A stretch of DNA of 64,000 nt from Prorocentrum cordatum (GCA_963575745.1 CAUYUJ010016365.1:42501-106500), one strand, 5' to 3'. Positions 52,645 through 62,394 are shown, counted from the stretch's first letter. A program made the numbers and translations. The notes: generated by a model from the sequence alone, not told the origin.

Positions 52645-53870
52645 ATGGCGAAGAACAATCATGGTAATGACATCGCACCCAGATGGAATGGAGACCTCTC
52701 CACGGCAGACGACTACGAGCGAGATGTCAAGGCGTACATCAGAGAAGCAGGTCATGAGGAATTGTATGTGTGCGGCCCTAGACTATGGAGACGACTCGAG
52801 GAACGTGACAGACAGGCACCAAGGACGTGGACTGGGACCGTATCGAGAGAGACGACGGCGCCACGGAGTTGCTCCGACAAATCCGTGCCAAGCTCGGTGT
52901 CCAGCCTATCCAGGACGCTGGCAAGTACTTGGCCAGATGGATCTTCGGTCTGCGACGCGACACTGGAGAGCCTATGCCGAGCTACAACAGCCGTGACGAC
53001 GAAGCGTATCACGACGTGGTCAAAGGATTCGACACCGAATATTTCAAGAAGCAGAGACAGCAGCGTCTCTTCCAACGGGCCAAGGAGTGGAACGACATCT
53101 ACACCGAGCTGAACTGGTTCCTCTACAATATCGAGTTGGAGGGCCCCGAGGACGCTGCAGAGAAGGCTAAGGATTTGAACCTCAAGCTCTGGAATTTCAT
53201 CAAGACTGGTCTCGAGGAGATCCCAGAGCATCCCGATTTCGGAACCGATTTCAATCAGGCGATTCCCCTTGACCTGCTTCGCGGATGGTTGCTGCTGCAG
53301 AGATCCAGATTTTCCCCGGCCGAGCGAGTCGCAATGATCAGCGCCGTGAAGGGCGACTATGCCAGCATCGGAGAGCAGTTGCGAGTATCCTGGCCGGACG
53401 ACGAGCTGACGAATCGAGACAAGAAGCAGGGCAAAGATCACCGTCACCTGGATAGTGGCAAAATCCATGCCGGCTGGGATCAGGACGATGACGAAGACGA
53501 AATTGAGGACAACTACGGCTGCTACGACGAGTCGGAAGCCTTCTACGACACCCAGCCAGAGGACGATACCGACGATACCGAGGATCCTGAGGAGCCCCTC
53601 TACAGCGCCCAGGAGATCGAAGAGGCGGAGACCGCTTTCGCAGCCCAGCAGCGTAGCTTTGAGGAGGCTCGGGGCCTGCTTCGACAAGTGAAGACGGCAA
53701 GGAAGTTCTACCCAGTGGATGAGGAGAAGGAGCGCATGCCACACGACAAGAAACCCCATGGGCCGCGAACGGCATCCCGAGTCTCTGGGTCTTCCAAAAG
53801 GCGAGGACGCGGCGACGGTCCACGACGTGATCGACCATGCTCCCGTCCAGCCCGAAGGGCCCGTGCTTGA
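52645..53870 (+). pseudogene. copia-like gag
   Basis: ATG at 52645 (MAKNNHGNDIAPRWNGDLS). The frame DDYERDVKAYIREAGHEELY shifts near 52825 into DWDRIERDDGATELLRQIRA and continues unbroken for about 345 codons. Blocks follow such as KLGVQPIQDAGKYLARWIFG, the helical EWNDIYTELNWFLYNIELEG, and LRGWLLLQRSRFSPAERVAM, typical of a copia gag core. After that comes a very acidic stretch (DQDDDEDEIEDN, PEDDTDDTEDPEEP) and a basic tail. The protein would package element RNA. One frameshift near 52825 and another near 53850 separate it from its N-terminus and from the zinc knuckle. Confidence 0.65.
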
Positions 53871-54220
53871 AGTGTGGAGGCAACCATGAGATGAAAGACC
53901 ATCGAGATCGAGTTTCACCCAACGGCAGCCGAGGAGATCGAGATCGTCCGAAGAAGGGCTTCAGTAACTTCATCTTCTTCAGCGCTCAGCAGGACGTGGA
54001 GACGCAGCCCGACGACTCGATCTACGAGCAGGAGCTGGCACATCGCCAGGTGGCCGCGCCCATCTGGGCGACCTTGGAGCAAGGCGAGGAGTGAATGCTA
54101 ATGAGTGTGAAGCAATCCGCCTCCAAGGGCTTCGGCATTCTGGACATCGGCGCCACCTCCAGCATCATGGGCTTCGAGGCCACCGAGAAGCTACGTGACA
54201 TCATCTATGAACAGACGGGA
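53864..54220 (+). pseudogene. copia-like zinc knuckle and N-terminal half of protease
   Basis: The knuckle CLKCGGNHEMKDH (53864-53902) is a CCHH variant of the usual CCHC. A TGA at 54092-54094 interrupts the frame; after it VKQSASKGFGILDIGATSSI carries the aspartic protease active site DIGA (Asp at 54143-54145; DTGA or DSGA is usual) and GFEATEKLRD. The domain then runs into the repeat beginning at 54221. The second half resumes at 54985. Confidence 0.65.
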
Positions 54221-54977
54221 AATTCGCCGGCCCAACGGGCCAGAGGCGTGCTAAGATCTCCGGTAACTGCTAAATAATACTTCTACTTCGCGCGCGCGGG
54301 GCGGCCCGGGGGGGTCCCCGGACGAAAAGTACCCCGGGCGATCCCCGGCAGACTCGGGTCAGAGATGGTTTTCCTCCTGGGCGCCGCCCCCGTGGCCCTC
54401 CAGAGAGCCCCAAGAAGGGCCACGAGGCCGCCAAGAGCCCTCCAAGATGGCTCAAGAGTGCTCCGAGATGCCACACGATCGTTCCAAGACGCCCAAGATG
54501 GCCCCCAGACGCCCCAAGAGGCCTCCAAGAGCACTCCCCAGAGGGCCCCAAGAGGCAAAATTCATTACTTTTCCTTAGGTTTTGGGCAGATTTTGGCGTG
54601 TCCATCTTTTCGGCTTCCCGACGCCCCAAGACGGCCCAAGAGGCCCCCAAGATCGCCCCAAGAGGGCCCAAGAAGCTCCCAAGAAGGCCCCAAGATGGCC
54701 CAAGAGGGCTCCAAGACGGCCCCAGAGGCATCCAAGACGGCCCAAGAGGGGCCCAAGAGGGCCCCAAGCGATGCCCCAAAGGGGGAACACAAAACAAAAC
54801 TTCGAGCCCTCGGCCTTAAGAAGCCCCCAGGAGGCCTCAAGAGGCCCCTGAGAGGCCCCAAAAGCCCCCAAGAGGCCCTCAGGAGGCCCCCAAGCGACGC
54901 TGAAGAGGCCCCCCAGCGGCCCCAAGAGGCTCAGTCATGCGAAATGGGCCGTTGGAGTGAGCGAAGCAATTCAATAA
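54221..54977 (+). mobile_element. CAAGAGG-family element inside the protease gene
   Basis: 757 bp. Starts AATTCGCCGGCCCAACGGGC, ends GAGCGAAGCAATTCAATAA. Left arm (about 54390-54560), AT-rich core (54560-54630: TTTTCCTTAGGTTTTGGG, then CATCTTTTCGGCTTCCCG), right arm (54630-54930). The retroelement protease is intact in meaning on both sides, which shows an insertion rather than ancestral sequence. AATTC stands near both ends but is also part of the shared ends of the family, so a target duplication is not proven. Confidence 0.78.
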
Positions 54978-55165
54978 CATCAAGATGGACGTCAACCAGC
55001 AATATATCTTCATCTTTGGAGACGGCAATTCCAAGACCTGCACCGGCAGGGCTACCTTTCCACTGACTCTCGCCGGTGTAGAAGGTGAGCTGGAGATCAA
55101 CATACTTGACGCCGGCCCTCCACTAACGATTGGAGCTGATGTCTTGAGACGCCTGGGAGCTGTGA
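54978..55165 (+). pseudogene. C-terminal half of copia-like protease
   Basis: Frame DVNQQYIFIFGDGNSKTCTG, then ATFPLTLAGVEGELEIN, then DAGPPLTIGADVLRRLGAV. The FGDG turn and the GxDVLxxLGA helix are what normally follow DTGA-type proteases in copia polyproteins. It joins the N-terminal half at 54220 across the inserted repeat. After 55165 the similarity fades into a linker. Confidence 0.62.
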
Positions 55166-55179
55166 TGCGCTGCTTTCTT

Positions 55180-55520
55180 CAAGAAGCTCGGGCGCCGAGC
55201 CAAGCTGCTCGCCCTTGGGAGCTGCGATCGACTGCGAAGCACACGCTGTTTTCGTCAAGAAGCTCGGACGCCGAGCCAATCTGCTCACCCTTCCGAGCGG
55301 CCACCTTACGCTGCCCCTTGTATCGCAAGCCGATTTTGGCGTCGTGGCCACCCTGGGCTAGAGGTGCGCGCCCTCGACGCCCGAGACTGCTACGGTGCCA
55401 GAGGGAAAAGGTGATAGCGAGCAGCCGACCGATTGCGAGCTCCCAGGTGCCCATGCAGATGATCCCCGAAAGCTCTCAGATGAGGCCCCTGCAAGAGAAG
55501 CTCTACAGGGCCCAAGGACA
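55180..55520. other. polyprotein linker or unassigned
   Basis: AAGAAGCTCGG.CGCCGAGCC-type segment occurs twice (about 55181-55210 and 55257-55285). No domain recognised. Confidence 0.4.
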
Positions 55521-55640
55521 CCATCATTACCTACAGCAGCGGGGGCATTATCATTAACAACAACGGGGACATCATCATTACCTACAGCCACGGGTACGTC
55601 ACCATTACCTACGCCTACGGAAGCATTATTTCATTCTTCC
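55515..55640. repeat. ~27-bp tandem CATTACCTACAGC
   Basis: Four to five units of CATCATTACCTACAGC and ACGGGGACATCAT type. One frame reads Thr/Pro/Ala-rich (SLPTATGTS), another Ile/Tyr-rich. Confidence 0.65.
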
Positions 55641-55692
55641 CTACGTCACAAGCATACTTACCACTTGCTCCGACATCATGACACTATCTCTG

Positions 55693-55920
55693 GGCGCCCG
55701 AGTTATCCGGGGTAACTCGGGCCCGGGGTAACTCGGGCATGGATTCCCGAAAAAGGAACCCGAGTTAGCCCTGACCCGAGTTACCCCTGATGATGTGGGG
55801 CTCTGGACGCCCGAATTATCCGGGGTAGCTCGGGCCCGGGGTAAGTCGGGTTGGGATTCCCGAAAAACGAACCCGAGTTAGCCCTGACCCGAGTTACCCC
55901 TGATGATTCGGGGCTCTGAT
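55693..55920. repeat. palindrome-rich direct duplication CCCGAGTTA
   Basis: Two ~114-bp units, each with CGCCCGAGTTATCCGGGG, TAACTCGGGCCCGGGGTAA, GGATTCCCGAAAAA, then CCCGAGTTAGCCCTGACCCG and AGTTACCCC. The word CCCGAGTTA and its complement TAACTCGGG occur several times per unit. Confidence 0.85.
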
Positions 55921-55999
55921 ATCTAGTCATCCACCCGAGGTCCTTCCCGAGATGCCAACGTTTCCAGATCTCCAGGCCCCATCACCATCATCTTCCATA

Positions 56000-57475
56000 G
56001 CCAATGTTGGCGCGAGCGATTCGAGCGAGGAGCTCAGTCCTCAGCAATTTCCATATCCTTCATATCTGCATGAGCCTCAACCGCGAGGCGAAATGCCGCA
56101 AAGCAGAGATCCGGCACGTGAAGCTGGAAGACGAGGAGACGGAGCAATGGGCGTGGGAGAACTTGCCACCAGCGGGCTCGGAGCAGGACAAGGACGCGAA
56201 GAGGATGATGGAAACCTTCCTACTGGAGCACCTTCCTCTCTGGGAGATGTGGGTCTGCAAGAAGCTGCTATCTTGGACGACGTGCCGGCGCTGGACGCGA
56301 CTCATGCTGAAGACCGTCCTGAGGACAATACACCTCGAGAAGTGGAAGCTGGACAGTCACGGCCTGCCGGTGCAGCTGCTGCCCACCAAGTACCCGACCT
56401 GGCCGGCGGAGCTTGGACATCACGAGAAGCTCGAAATGCGCAGTCCGTGCCGGCAAGCAAAGAAGTCGGCTGCGTCGGCCGCGGCGACAGCCGCGGCGAT
56501 CCAGCAGAACAAGGAGCTGCGCCGTGACATCGAGAGCGCAAAGTCAGATTTCTTGACAAGTAGGCGGAGGTGGCTGCGTTTGCGACGCTCAGCTCGGAGC
56601 AGATCCACGACCAGCTCAGCATGGTCACGGCGCTCAACCACCTGAGGCCCCTGTGCAGGAGCTCGGGGCTGGTCCAGGCGGGGAAGAAGGAGGCGATCGA
56701 CCTGATCATCGAGTGCATCATCGAGCAGCGCGGACTGCGGCCCCGACGATCAAGATCAAGAGGGAGGTGAAGATCAAGAAGATGGAGACGGCATCCAGTC
56801 GTGGGGCTGGCCATCGCAGTCCACTACACTCAAGAGCGCCAGCATCCGCGCTGTCAGCTGAAGAGGAGTATTGTGCAGGACGAGCCGACTGTGACGGTGA
56901 AGCCTTACGGGCGGTGCCACAGAGCGTGAGCGACCCCGAAGGCCTGAGCGACGTCCAGTACGAAAGGGCACGCTGGCTCGGTGACGAGAGCCCTCTCAAG
57001 GGCCATCAGCGCCAGGCTATTCGGGCGGCTGCCCACTCGACGAGGTCGGCTCTGTTCGGGGCCATGCGCTCATCGGCGACCTTCGGCCGCTTGACCATGG
57101 TCGAGGCCTGCGCCCGCGAGGACTCGAACCTGGGTCAGGTGTGCGACGAGAAAGGCTACCGCTACGAGCGGCTCGGCCTCTTCAACGACTACGAGCTCAG
57201 CAAGCCGCAGGGCCACCACAAAGCGAAGTTCTTCCTCGACGAGAAGCGCCCCGAGATATTCGCTAGCACACCACTCTGCGGGCCGTGCTCGACCATGGAG
57301 AACATCAACAAGCGCAACGAGCAGCAGAAGGATAACCTTCGCAAGAAGCGAGTCAAGGGCCACCGAATCTTCGAGAACAACAAGCGTCCGATCAAGCACC
57401 AGATTCTCGACCTGCACGGCTCGGCCCTCGCAGAACAACCTCACAATGGCCGTTCGTGGCAGAAGACCTGCTAGA
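56000..57475 (+). pseudogene. copia-like region between protease and integrase, part 1
   Basis: The frame 56004-56560 has KLEDEETEQWAWENLPP and Ala-rich helices but no named domain. From 56570 a frame reads LRPLCRSSGLVQAGKKEAID followed by LIIECIIE, SAP-like (Leu..Leu....GL...GKKE). The frame of 56653-57474 then carries FGRLTMVEACAREDSNLG, GYRYERLGLFNDYELSKPQG and PLCGPCSTMENINKRNEQQK, a block I associate with dinoflagellate copia polyproteins (from memory, not checked). Its function is unknown. Frames change near 56560 and 56800. Confidence 0.5.
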
Positions 57476-57944
57476 GGGACCTCAACACATACTACCATAT
57501 GAAGTCACTGTGGACGGCTATGCGTGTGGACTCAGAGCTCCAGATACTGGAAAGCTCATGCAGAAGCGCTGGGAGTTCCCGACGAATGACAAGAGGATCT
57601 GGGTTGCTCTCCAGCCAAAGCAGTGCAGCGGAGGCCACTATCATGAGGAGATCAAGAGCAGCCTGCGTACCGAGGCGTATGGCGCCTATCCTAAGATGCT
57701 GTGTCGCAGGATCCTCCGAACTCTGACGAAGAGCCAGAGTCCCAACGATTTCGAAGACGAGGTTGTGCGAAGCCAGTGTCTGGCTGCAACCCAGCAGCCG
57801 CCTACTGAGCAGACGACGGTGGAGGACGAGCTAGCTAGACCTCCAAAGGACGGGAAGGAAAGCCATAACCTCACCAAGGAGACGATCCAGAAGCTCGAGA
57901 GCCACGTGAACCTGGTCCACACCCACCTTCGGCACCTACCATGA
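57456..57944 (+). pseudogene. copia-like region between protease and integrase, part 2
   Basis: Overlaps the previous frame and continues it: YEVTVDGYACGLRAPDTGKL, WEFPTNDKRIWVALQPKQCS, GGHYHEEIKSSLRTEAYGAY, PKMLCRRIL, then an acidic linker and HVNLVHTHLRHLP, matching the start of the pre-integrase region (normally LH..LGHP). The His/Cys pattern (KQCSGGHYHE) may bind zinc. Ends TGA at 57944. Confidence 0.52.
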
Positions 57945-58470
57945 GCCCACCTACTACGACATCTTCGAGACCGAGGCGCGCGCCCAGAGGTGCTTCGGTT
58001 AGCCCGAAATTTCAAGCGCGACATCTGTGATGCACACCGACCTCCGAAGAAGCGGCCCGTGCGTCATCAGCTGAGCAGCCTCAGAGCGGTCACGAAGTGT
58101 TCTTCGACGCTTTCTCGTGGATTCGACGCGGCACGAACAAGACCGCGATGGCCCTGGCGACCCTCGACGCCGGCTCCGACATGCTCTATGTGAAGCTGAT
58201 CGACGAGACGAAGATTCCGGGACAGACTCGACAGGTACGTGCGGGCGAACTACGACACATGTTTTAAGAAAGAACGATATTATTTTCATGGATGGGACGC
58301 CCAAGGGTCATGCGCCACGATCCTGGCGGGAGTGCCACATCCGACGAGATCAGAGTGGATCGGGAGCCTGGGCATCAACTGTCTGCCCTGCGCCGCCGAC
58401 GCCCACTGGTAGATCGGCAAGATTGAGCGTGCGATCGATGCTTTATCGATGCTTTTAAGGAGGCCTCTGA
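57945..58470 (+). pseudogene. copia-like integrase core
   Basis: Fragments in three frames: LARNFKRDICDAHRPPKKRP (57995-58060, zinc-binding end with one Cys lost), then HEVFFDAFSWIRRGTNKTAM and LATLDAGSDMLYVKLI (58089-58205; first catalytic Asp near 58106), then CAADAHW, a TAG at 58410-58412, and IGKIERAID (catalytic Glu region). The TAG stands where Gln is usual (one base change). The domain would join cDNA to the host genome. It is clearly inactive. Confidence 0.6.
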
Positions 58471-59403
58471 CGATTTCGACGAGATGGCCCCCGCCGAGAT
58501 GCCGACTACCGAGACGATTTGTTTACAGGTGGCTGCGAGGAACGACGTGATCAGGATCGACGGTTTCAGCCCGCTCCGACGGTGTGCAGGACGGGCTCCG
58601 ACTGGCACCGCCGTCAACCTGTCCGACGAGCCACGCAACCTACCTCATCAGCGCCGAACTGCAGGACGGTACCTCCAGCAGAGACGCCCAGGCACGACGA
58701 CCATCGACGCTGGCACGCATCCAGACGGAGAGCTCCGACCGCGCCAAGCGAGCTGAGGCAGCTAGGTTCAGGTCCTTCAAGAAGTACGAGACGGGTGACC
58801 TGGTCTTCGTATACAAGCGGCTCCCACCTGGAGCCTGGCGGAAGAAAGGACAGCCTCGCTCCATGCCAAAACGAGGTCGTTGGTGCGGACCTGGACGGGT
58901 TTTGTCACGAACCCGCGAGCTCTGGACATCGACCTGGTCTAACCGGGACAGTTGTCGACATCGCGTTAGCTGGTCGCCTCTACCGAGTAACTCCAGCACA
59001 ACTTCGACCTGACACCCCGTCCGAGGAGGCGATGGGGTCTCTGCGCTCGCGTCGCGCGCAACCCAGGACGTGGACCTTCAGCGAGGTCCAGAAGCAGCTC
59101 GACACCAACGAGGTGATCGACCTTTCCAACGAGTACCCGCCGACAGGCGAGGCCCTTGCAGCGGGCGACGGCGAGTCGGTCAGCGCCCGCACCTTCATAA
59201 GCAATCCGAGCGGACCCTGGGCCATCGACGAAGACGACGATCTACCCGTTCTCCAGGGAGAACCTCAGAGCCTCGGACCGGGAGGTGGCGGAGGCGGTGG
59301 ATTACCCTCGGCCCCACCTGGACTTGAAGGACCTCCTACCTGGACCGAGACCTCCGTGGAGGATGCGACGCAAGGGAAATCCTTGGCTCGACACGAGTGC
59401 TGA
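58470..59403 (+). pseudogene. copia-like integrase C-terminus and acidic linker
   Basis: AARNDVIRIDGFSPLRRCAG (58516-58577) matches the usual SGFSP...LGR block. Then YETGDLVFVYKR and KRGRWCGPGRVL (58786-58920) form the SH3-like GD..+ and GRW.GPG motifs. In the next frame VVDIALAGRLYRVTPAQLRP (58952-59012) is the usual end of this domain. A Pro/Gly-rich acidic linker follows (WAIDEDDDLPVL, GGGGGGGLPSAPPGLEGP) to TGA at 59403. No reverse transcriptase follows. Confidence 0.62.
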
Positions 59404-59599
59404 CCCAGACCCTGCCATCCAACCAGCACCTCCAAAGGTTCCACCAAACCTTTCTCAACCTGGCGACGAAGCAACCGACATACCAAGCGGAGACGCAAAA
59501 CTACCAGAAGAAGAAGTTATTATGGAGGCGCCTCCGAGTGACGATCAGAAGCATCAAGCTTCCCATCATCCGATCGACGCGCGAGGAAGGCGTCGCCGG

Positions 59600-60740
59600 C
59601 CCCTGCGGATGTAGAGGGGCCTCTTCGTCCACGAACTGGACCTGCTGGGCGATGTGCGCCTGTCGCTGTGGTTTGCCACCTCGGCCTCCATCGCGACCGC
59701 CCCTCTGCTTGTCCATGGGCGCAAACTTGCGCGCGCCGGGCGCGGGGCGCGCTTTTTCTCCAGTCCAGCGCCCCGTCTCGCCGCAGAGGGGGGCGGCGAG
59801 AGCGCCAGCGCTGGCCCCGCCCCAGGCGCAGAGGGTGGACGGGGCAGCGTTTGCTGGGGCGCGCACCCCCTGGAGCCGACAGAGCCGAAGCCGCGGCCGA
59901 CGGAGCCGACGGAGCCGCAGCCTCGCCTGCGAGGCTGGCCGCGGCGCAACCCCCCGGGACGCAGCGGGCGCGGCTGCGGCGCTGTTCCTCTGCGCCCTGG
60001 GATGGGCTGGGAGAGCCTCGGGCAGCCGCGCCAGGCATCGCCGGCTTGCTGACGGTGCCGCGCGCGCCTTCGCCCTCTGCTGCAGGGCCCTGCGGCGGGT
60101 CCGCGTCAACCGCCGCGCCCTGCGAGGCAGGTGCGAGAGCCTGGCGCAAGCCGCGCCAATCTGTCCTGCGCGCGCTGCTCCACGACCTGTGGCAGCAGCT
60201 CCTTGCCACTTACAACTGCGCGTGAAATCCATCATGCCTCCGCGTTTATTTCCTGCGGCGGGTCCTTGAACGTCGCCGTCACTGTGTGAGGCGCCTAATT
60301 GTCCTTCGTGTGCTGGCTCCGAACCATGTCGAACTCGTAAAGCCTGATCGGGTCGCTTTGCCTTGAGCGGACGAGGCAGTTGCGCTCCTGCTCGTGGTTG
60401 CCGATGTTACCCTGCAGGGGTTTCGACGTGTTCCAGTCGACGCGCCTCACACCCCAAATTCTCTCGAGTTTCAAACAAATCCTCGCCCGTCATCGCGCAA
60501 GCGGGGCTGAGTTCTGCGAGCCACGCGCGCGGGTTCGCGTTGTACGAGTAGCGTTGCTTCACCAGGCGTGAGCCATGGTATGGCGCGGCGCTGGCAGAGC
60601 TTGGCGCCGTGACTTGGCGCGGCCCACTCTCCGGCGACATGCTGTTGCGGCGTCGATGGTGGCAGCCCTCTACAGGGCGAAAAAGTTTGAGTACAATTGT
60701 CGTCGGGATCCTGATGGCGATGATGGTGCTAATGGCGTCT
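59600..60740. other. unassigned very GC-rich DNA
   Basis: GCAGCC/GCCGAG-rich sequence with long frames on both strands (Ala/Arg/Pro). GAGCCGACGGAGCC words repeat near 59873-59915. A possible helical stretch on the minus strand near 60120-60195 (ELLPQVVEQRAQDRLARL) lacks a good acceptor. No family recognised. Confidence 0.45.
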
Positions 60741-60761
60741 GTGCATCCATCCATCTGGGAC

Positions 60762-61085
60762 AACCATCGGGGCACCTATCGGGACAACCATCGGGACAAC
60801 CATCGGGAAAATCATCGGGACAACCATCGGGACAACCATCAGGACAACCATCGGGACACCCATCGGGACAACCATCGGGACAACCATCGGGGCAACCATC
60901 GGGACAACAATCGGGACACCCATCGAGACAACCATCGGGAGAACAATCGGGAGAACCATCGGGAGAACCATCGGGACAACCATCGGGGCAACCATCGGGA
61001 CAACCATCGGGACACCCATCGGGACACCCATCTGGCCAACCATTGAAACAACCATCGGGACAACCCGCGGGACAACCATCGGGGG
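60762..61085. repeat. 12-bp tandem array CATCGGGACAAC
   Basis: About 27 units of 12 bp. In one plus frame it encodes Gly-Gln-Pro-Ser repeats (GQPSGQPS), in another His-Arg-Asp-Asn, on minus Val-Val-Pro-Met. The frame 60575-61255 passes through the array without a stop. Confidence 0.92.
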
Positions 61086-61240
61086 CCGCGCATGGCCGGG
61101 GGGGGGGCGTGCGACCTTTTGGGCTCCATGTGGCTGGCCTCTACAAATGCAGGAACTCGCGCTGCTTCGCCTCGCCCGCACGCGCGACACTAACCAAAAC
61201 CGAAACCGATTTCCCGGTTGGGGTCACTTCCGCTCAAATC

Positions 61241-61540
61241 CCCCAAGATCTCTGATAACTGCCTCACAATTGTTCTATTTCGCGCGCGCGGGGCGGCCCC
61301 GGACGCAAAGTACCTCGGCCAGGTTCCCCGCAGGGTCCGGCCAAAAATGGTTTTCATCCTGGGCGCGGCGTTCAGGCGCCCCAGAGCGATCCAAGAGGGC
61401 CCCAAGAGGCGCCCAACACGGTCCAAGAGGGCTCCGAATAGTCGAACGATCGGCACCGCATTGACAATAACACCCCGACAAACAACAGCGGTGAGGCAAT
61501 ACGGGCTGGCGGAATGAGCGAAGCGATTAAATAATCAACG
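61241..61540 (+). mobile_element. CAAGAGG-family element, short copy
   Basis: AGATCTCTGATAACTG, TTCGCGCGCGCGGGGCGGCC, AAAGTACCTCGG and GGTTTTCATCCTGGGCGC match the start of 54221-54977; GGAATGAGCGAAGCGATTAA matches its end. The core and most of the arms are missing, leaving 300 bp. Confidence 0.65.
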
Positions 61541-61694
61541 TATGCACATCTATTCACTCAGGGGTTATGAGGGGAACTGGGCCTGTGCGTCGGTCTAGTG
61601 GCTATGTTGCCGCCAGCGCCACCCGGTCGCCGCCTCGTCGCCGGCCATCGTCTGGGCAGATGCGTCAGTCTGACAGCTATGATGCCGTCGTCAC

Positions 61695-61864
61695 AACACA
61701 GAATGCACCACATAGATTGTGCCCCATGTGTTGCACCACAGCGATTGCACCACATATATTGCGCCCCATGTGTTGCACCACAGCGATTGGACCACATAGA
61801 GCGCACCACATAGATTGCACCGGGAACATGGCTCTCTCTCTAGATATGTATGTATGTATGTATG

Positions 61865-61903
<39 letters not shown>

Positions 61904-62030
61904 CAACACATACACGACAGAACATGCATCGCACCACATATAGTGCACAGCAATGATTGCTCCACATGGATTGCACAATATCGATTATGGACCATGTATT
62001 GCACAACCTGGCTTGCACCATTGGATTACA
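61695..62030 (-). repeat. TGGTGCAAT minisatellite
   Basis: Two near-perfect 42-bp units (CCCCATGTGTTGCACCACAG, then CGATTGCACCACATA) and several diverged units, interrupted by a TGTA/TA tract. In reverse it resembles the GTGGTGCAAGC array at 15.9 kb. Confidence 0.75.
61843..61902. repeat. TGTA/TA microsatellite
   Basis: TATGTATGTATG passing into TATATA. Confidence 0.95.
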
Positions 62031-62176
62031 TCACGAAGATTGACCCACATTGATCACATGCAAAAAAACACTCTTTGGGGTCCACGCAGGCTGTACGTAG
62101 AACGACAAACGTGCATGTAGACATACGAGAAGCACTCTTTGTGCATCTTCCAGAAAGAGGGGGCCCGCGGCCTTAC

Positions 62177-62270
62177 GGAGCTGCTCGCGCAGTGACTCCG
62201 TCTCCTCCCGCAACGCGCCCATCGCGGGGCCCTCCAGGGCCACCAGACGCGCCTCCTGCTGGTGCAGCGC
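62177..62270 (-). CDS. candidate coiled-coil exon
   Basis: Minus-strand frame ALHQQEARLVALEGPAMGAL, then REETESLREQL, 94 nt. The acceptor is GGCCGAG after CTTTCACCCCCTCATG (62271 upward); the donor is GTAAGG at 62171-62176, a good match to consensus. Strong heptad pattern. With 18683-18870 it is among the few islands with both borders convincing. No family recognised. Confidence 0.45.
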
Positions 62271-62394
62271 CTCGGCCATGAGGGGGTGAAAGCATTCAGG
62301 GGCACTCAAATTAATGATAGGCGAAGCCCCGCCACTTGGCGACAGAAAGTAAAAGGGCCCAGCAGGGTGCAAAGGGCGGAGGATGAGGGGGTGG

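Larger units (their letters stand above)
52582..59620 (+). mobile_element. decayed Ty1/copia-like retrotransposon
   Basis: Gag, knuckle, protease, intermediate block and integrase occur in copia order on the plus strand. I found no reverse transcriptase or RNase H after the integrase; GC-rich unrelated DNA starts near 59600. At least six frame changes. The protease is split by a 757-bp repeat. Confidence 0.72.

Noticed and set aside
54968-54972. AATTC at both ends of 54221-54977 as a target-site duplication
   Set aside because: The same bases occur at the corresponding ends of the left copy or nearly so, therefore they probably belong to the element.
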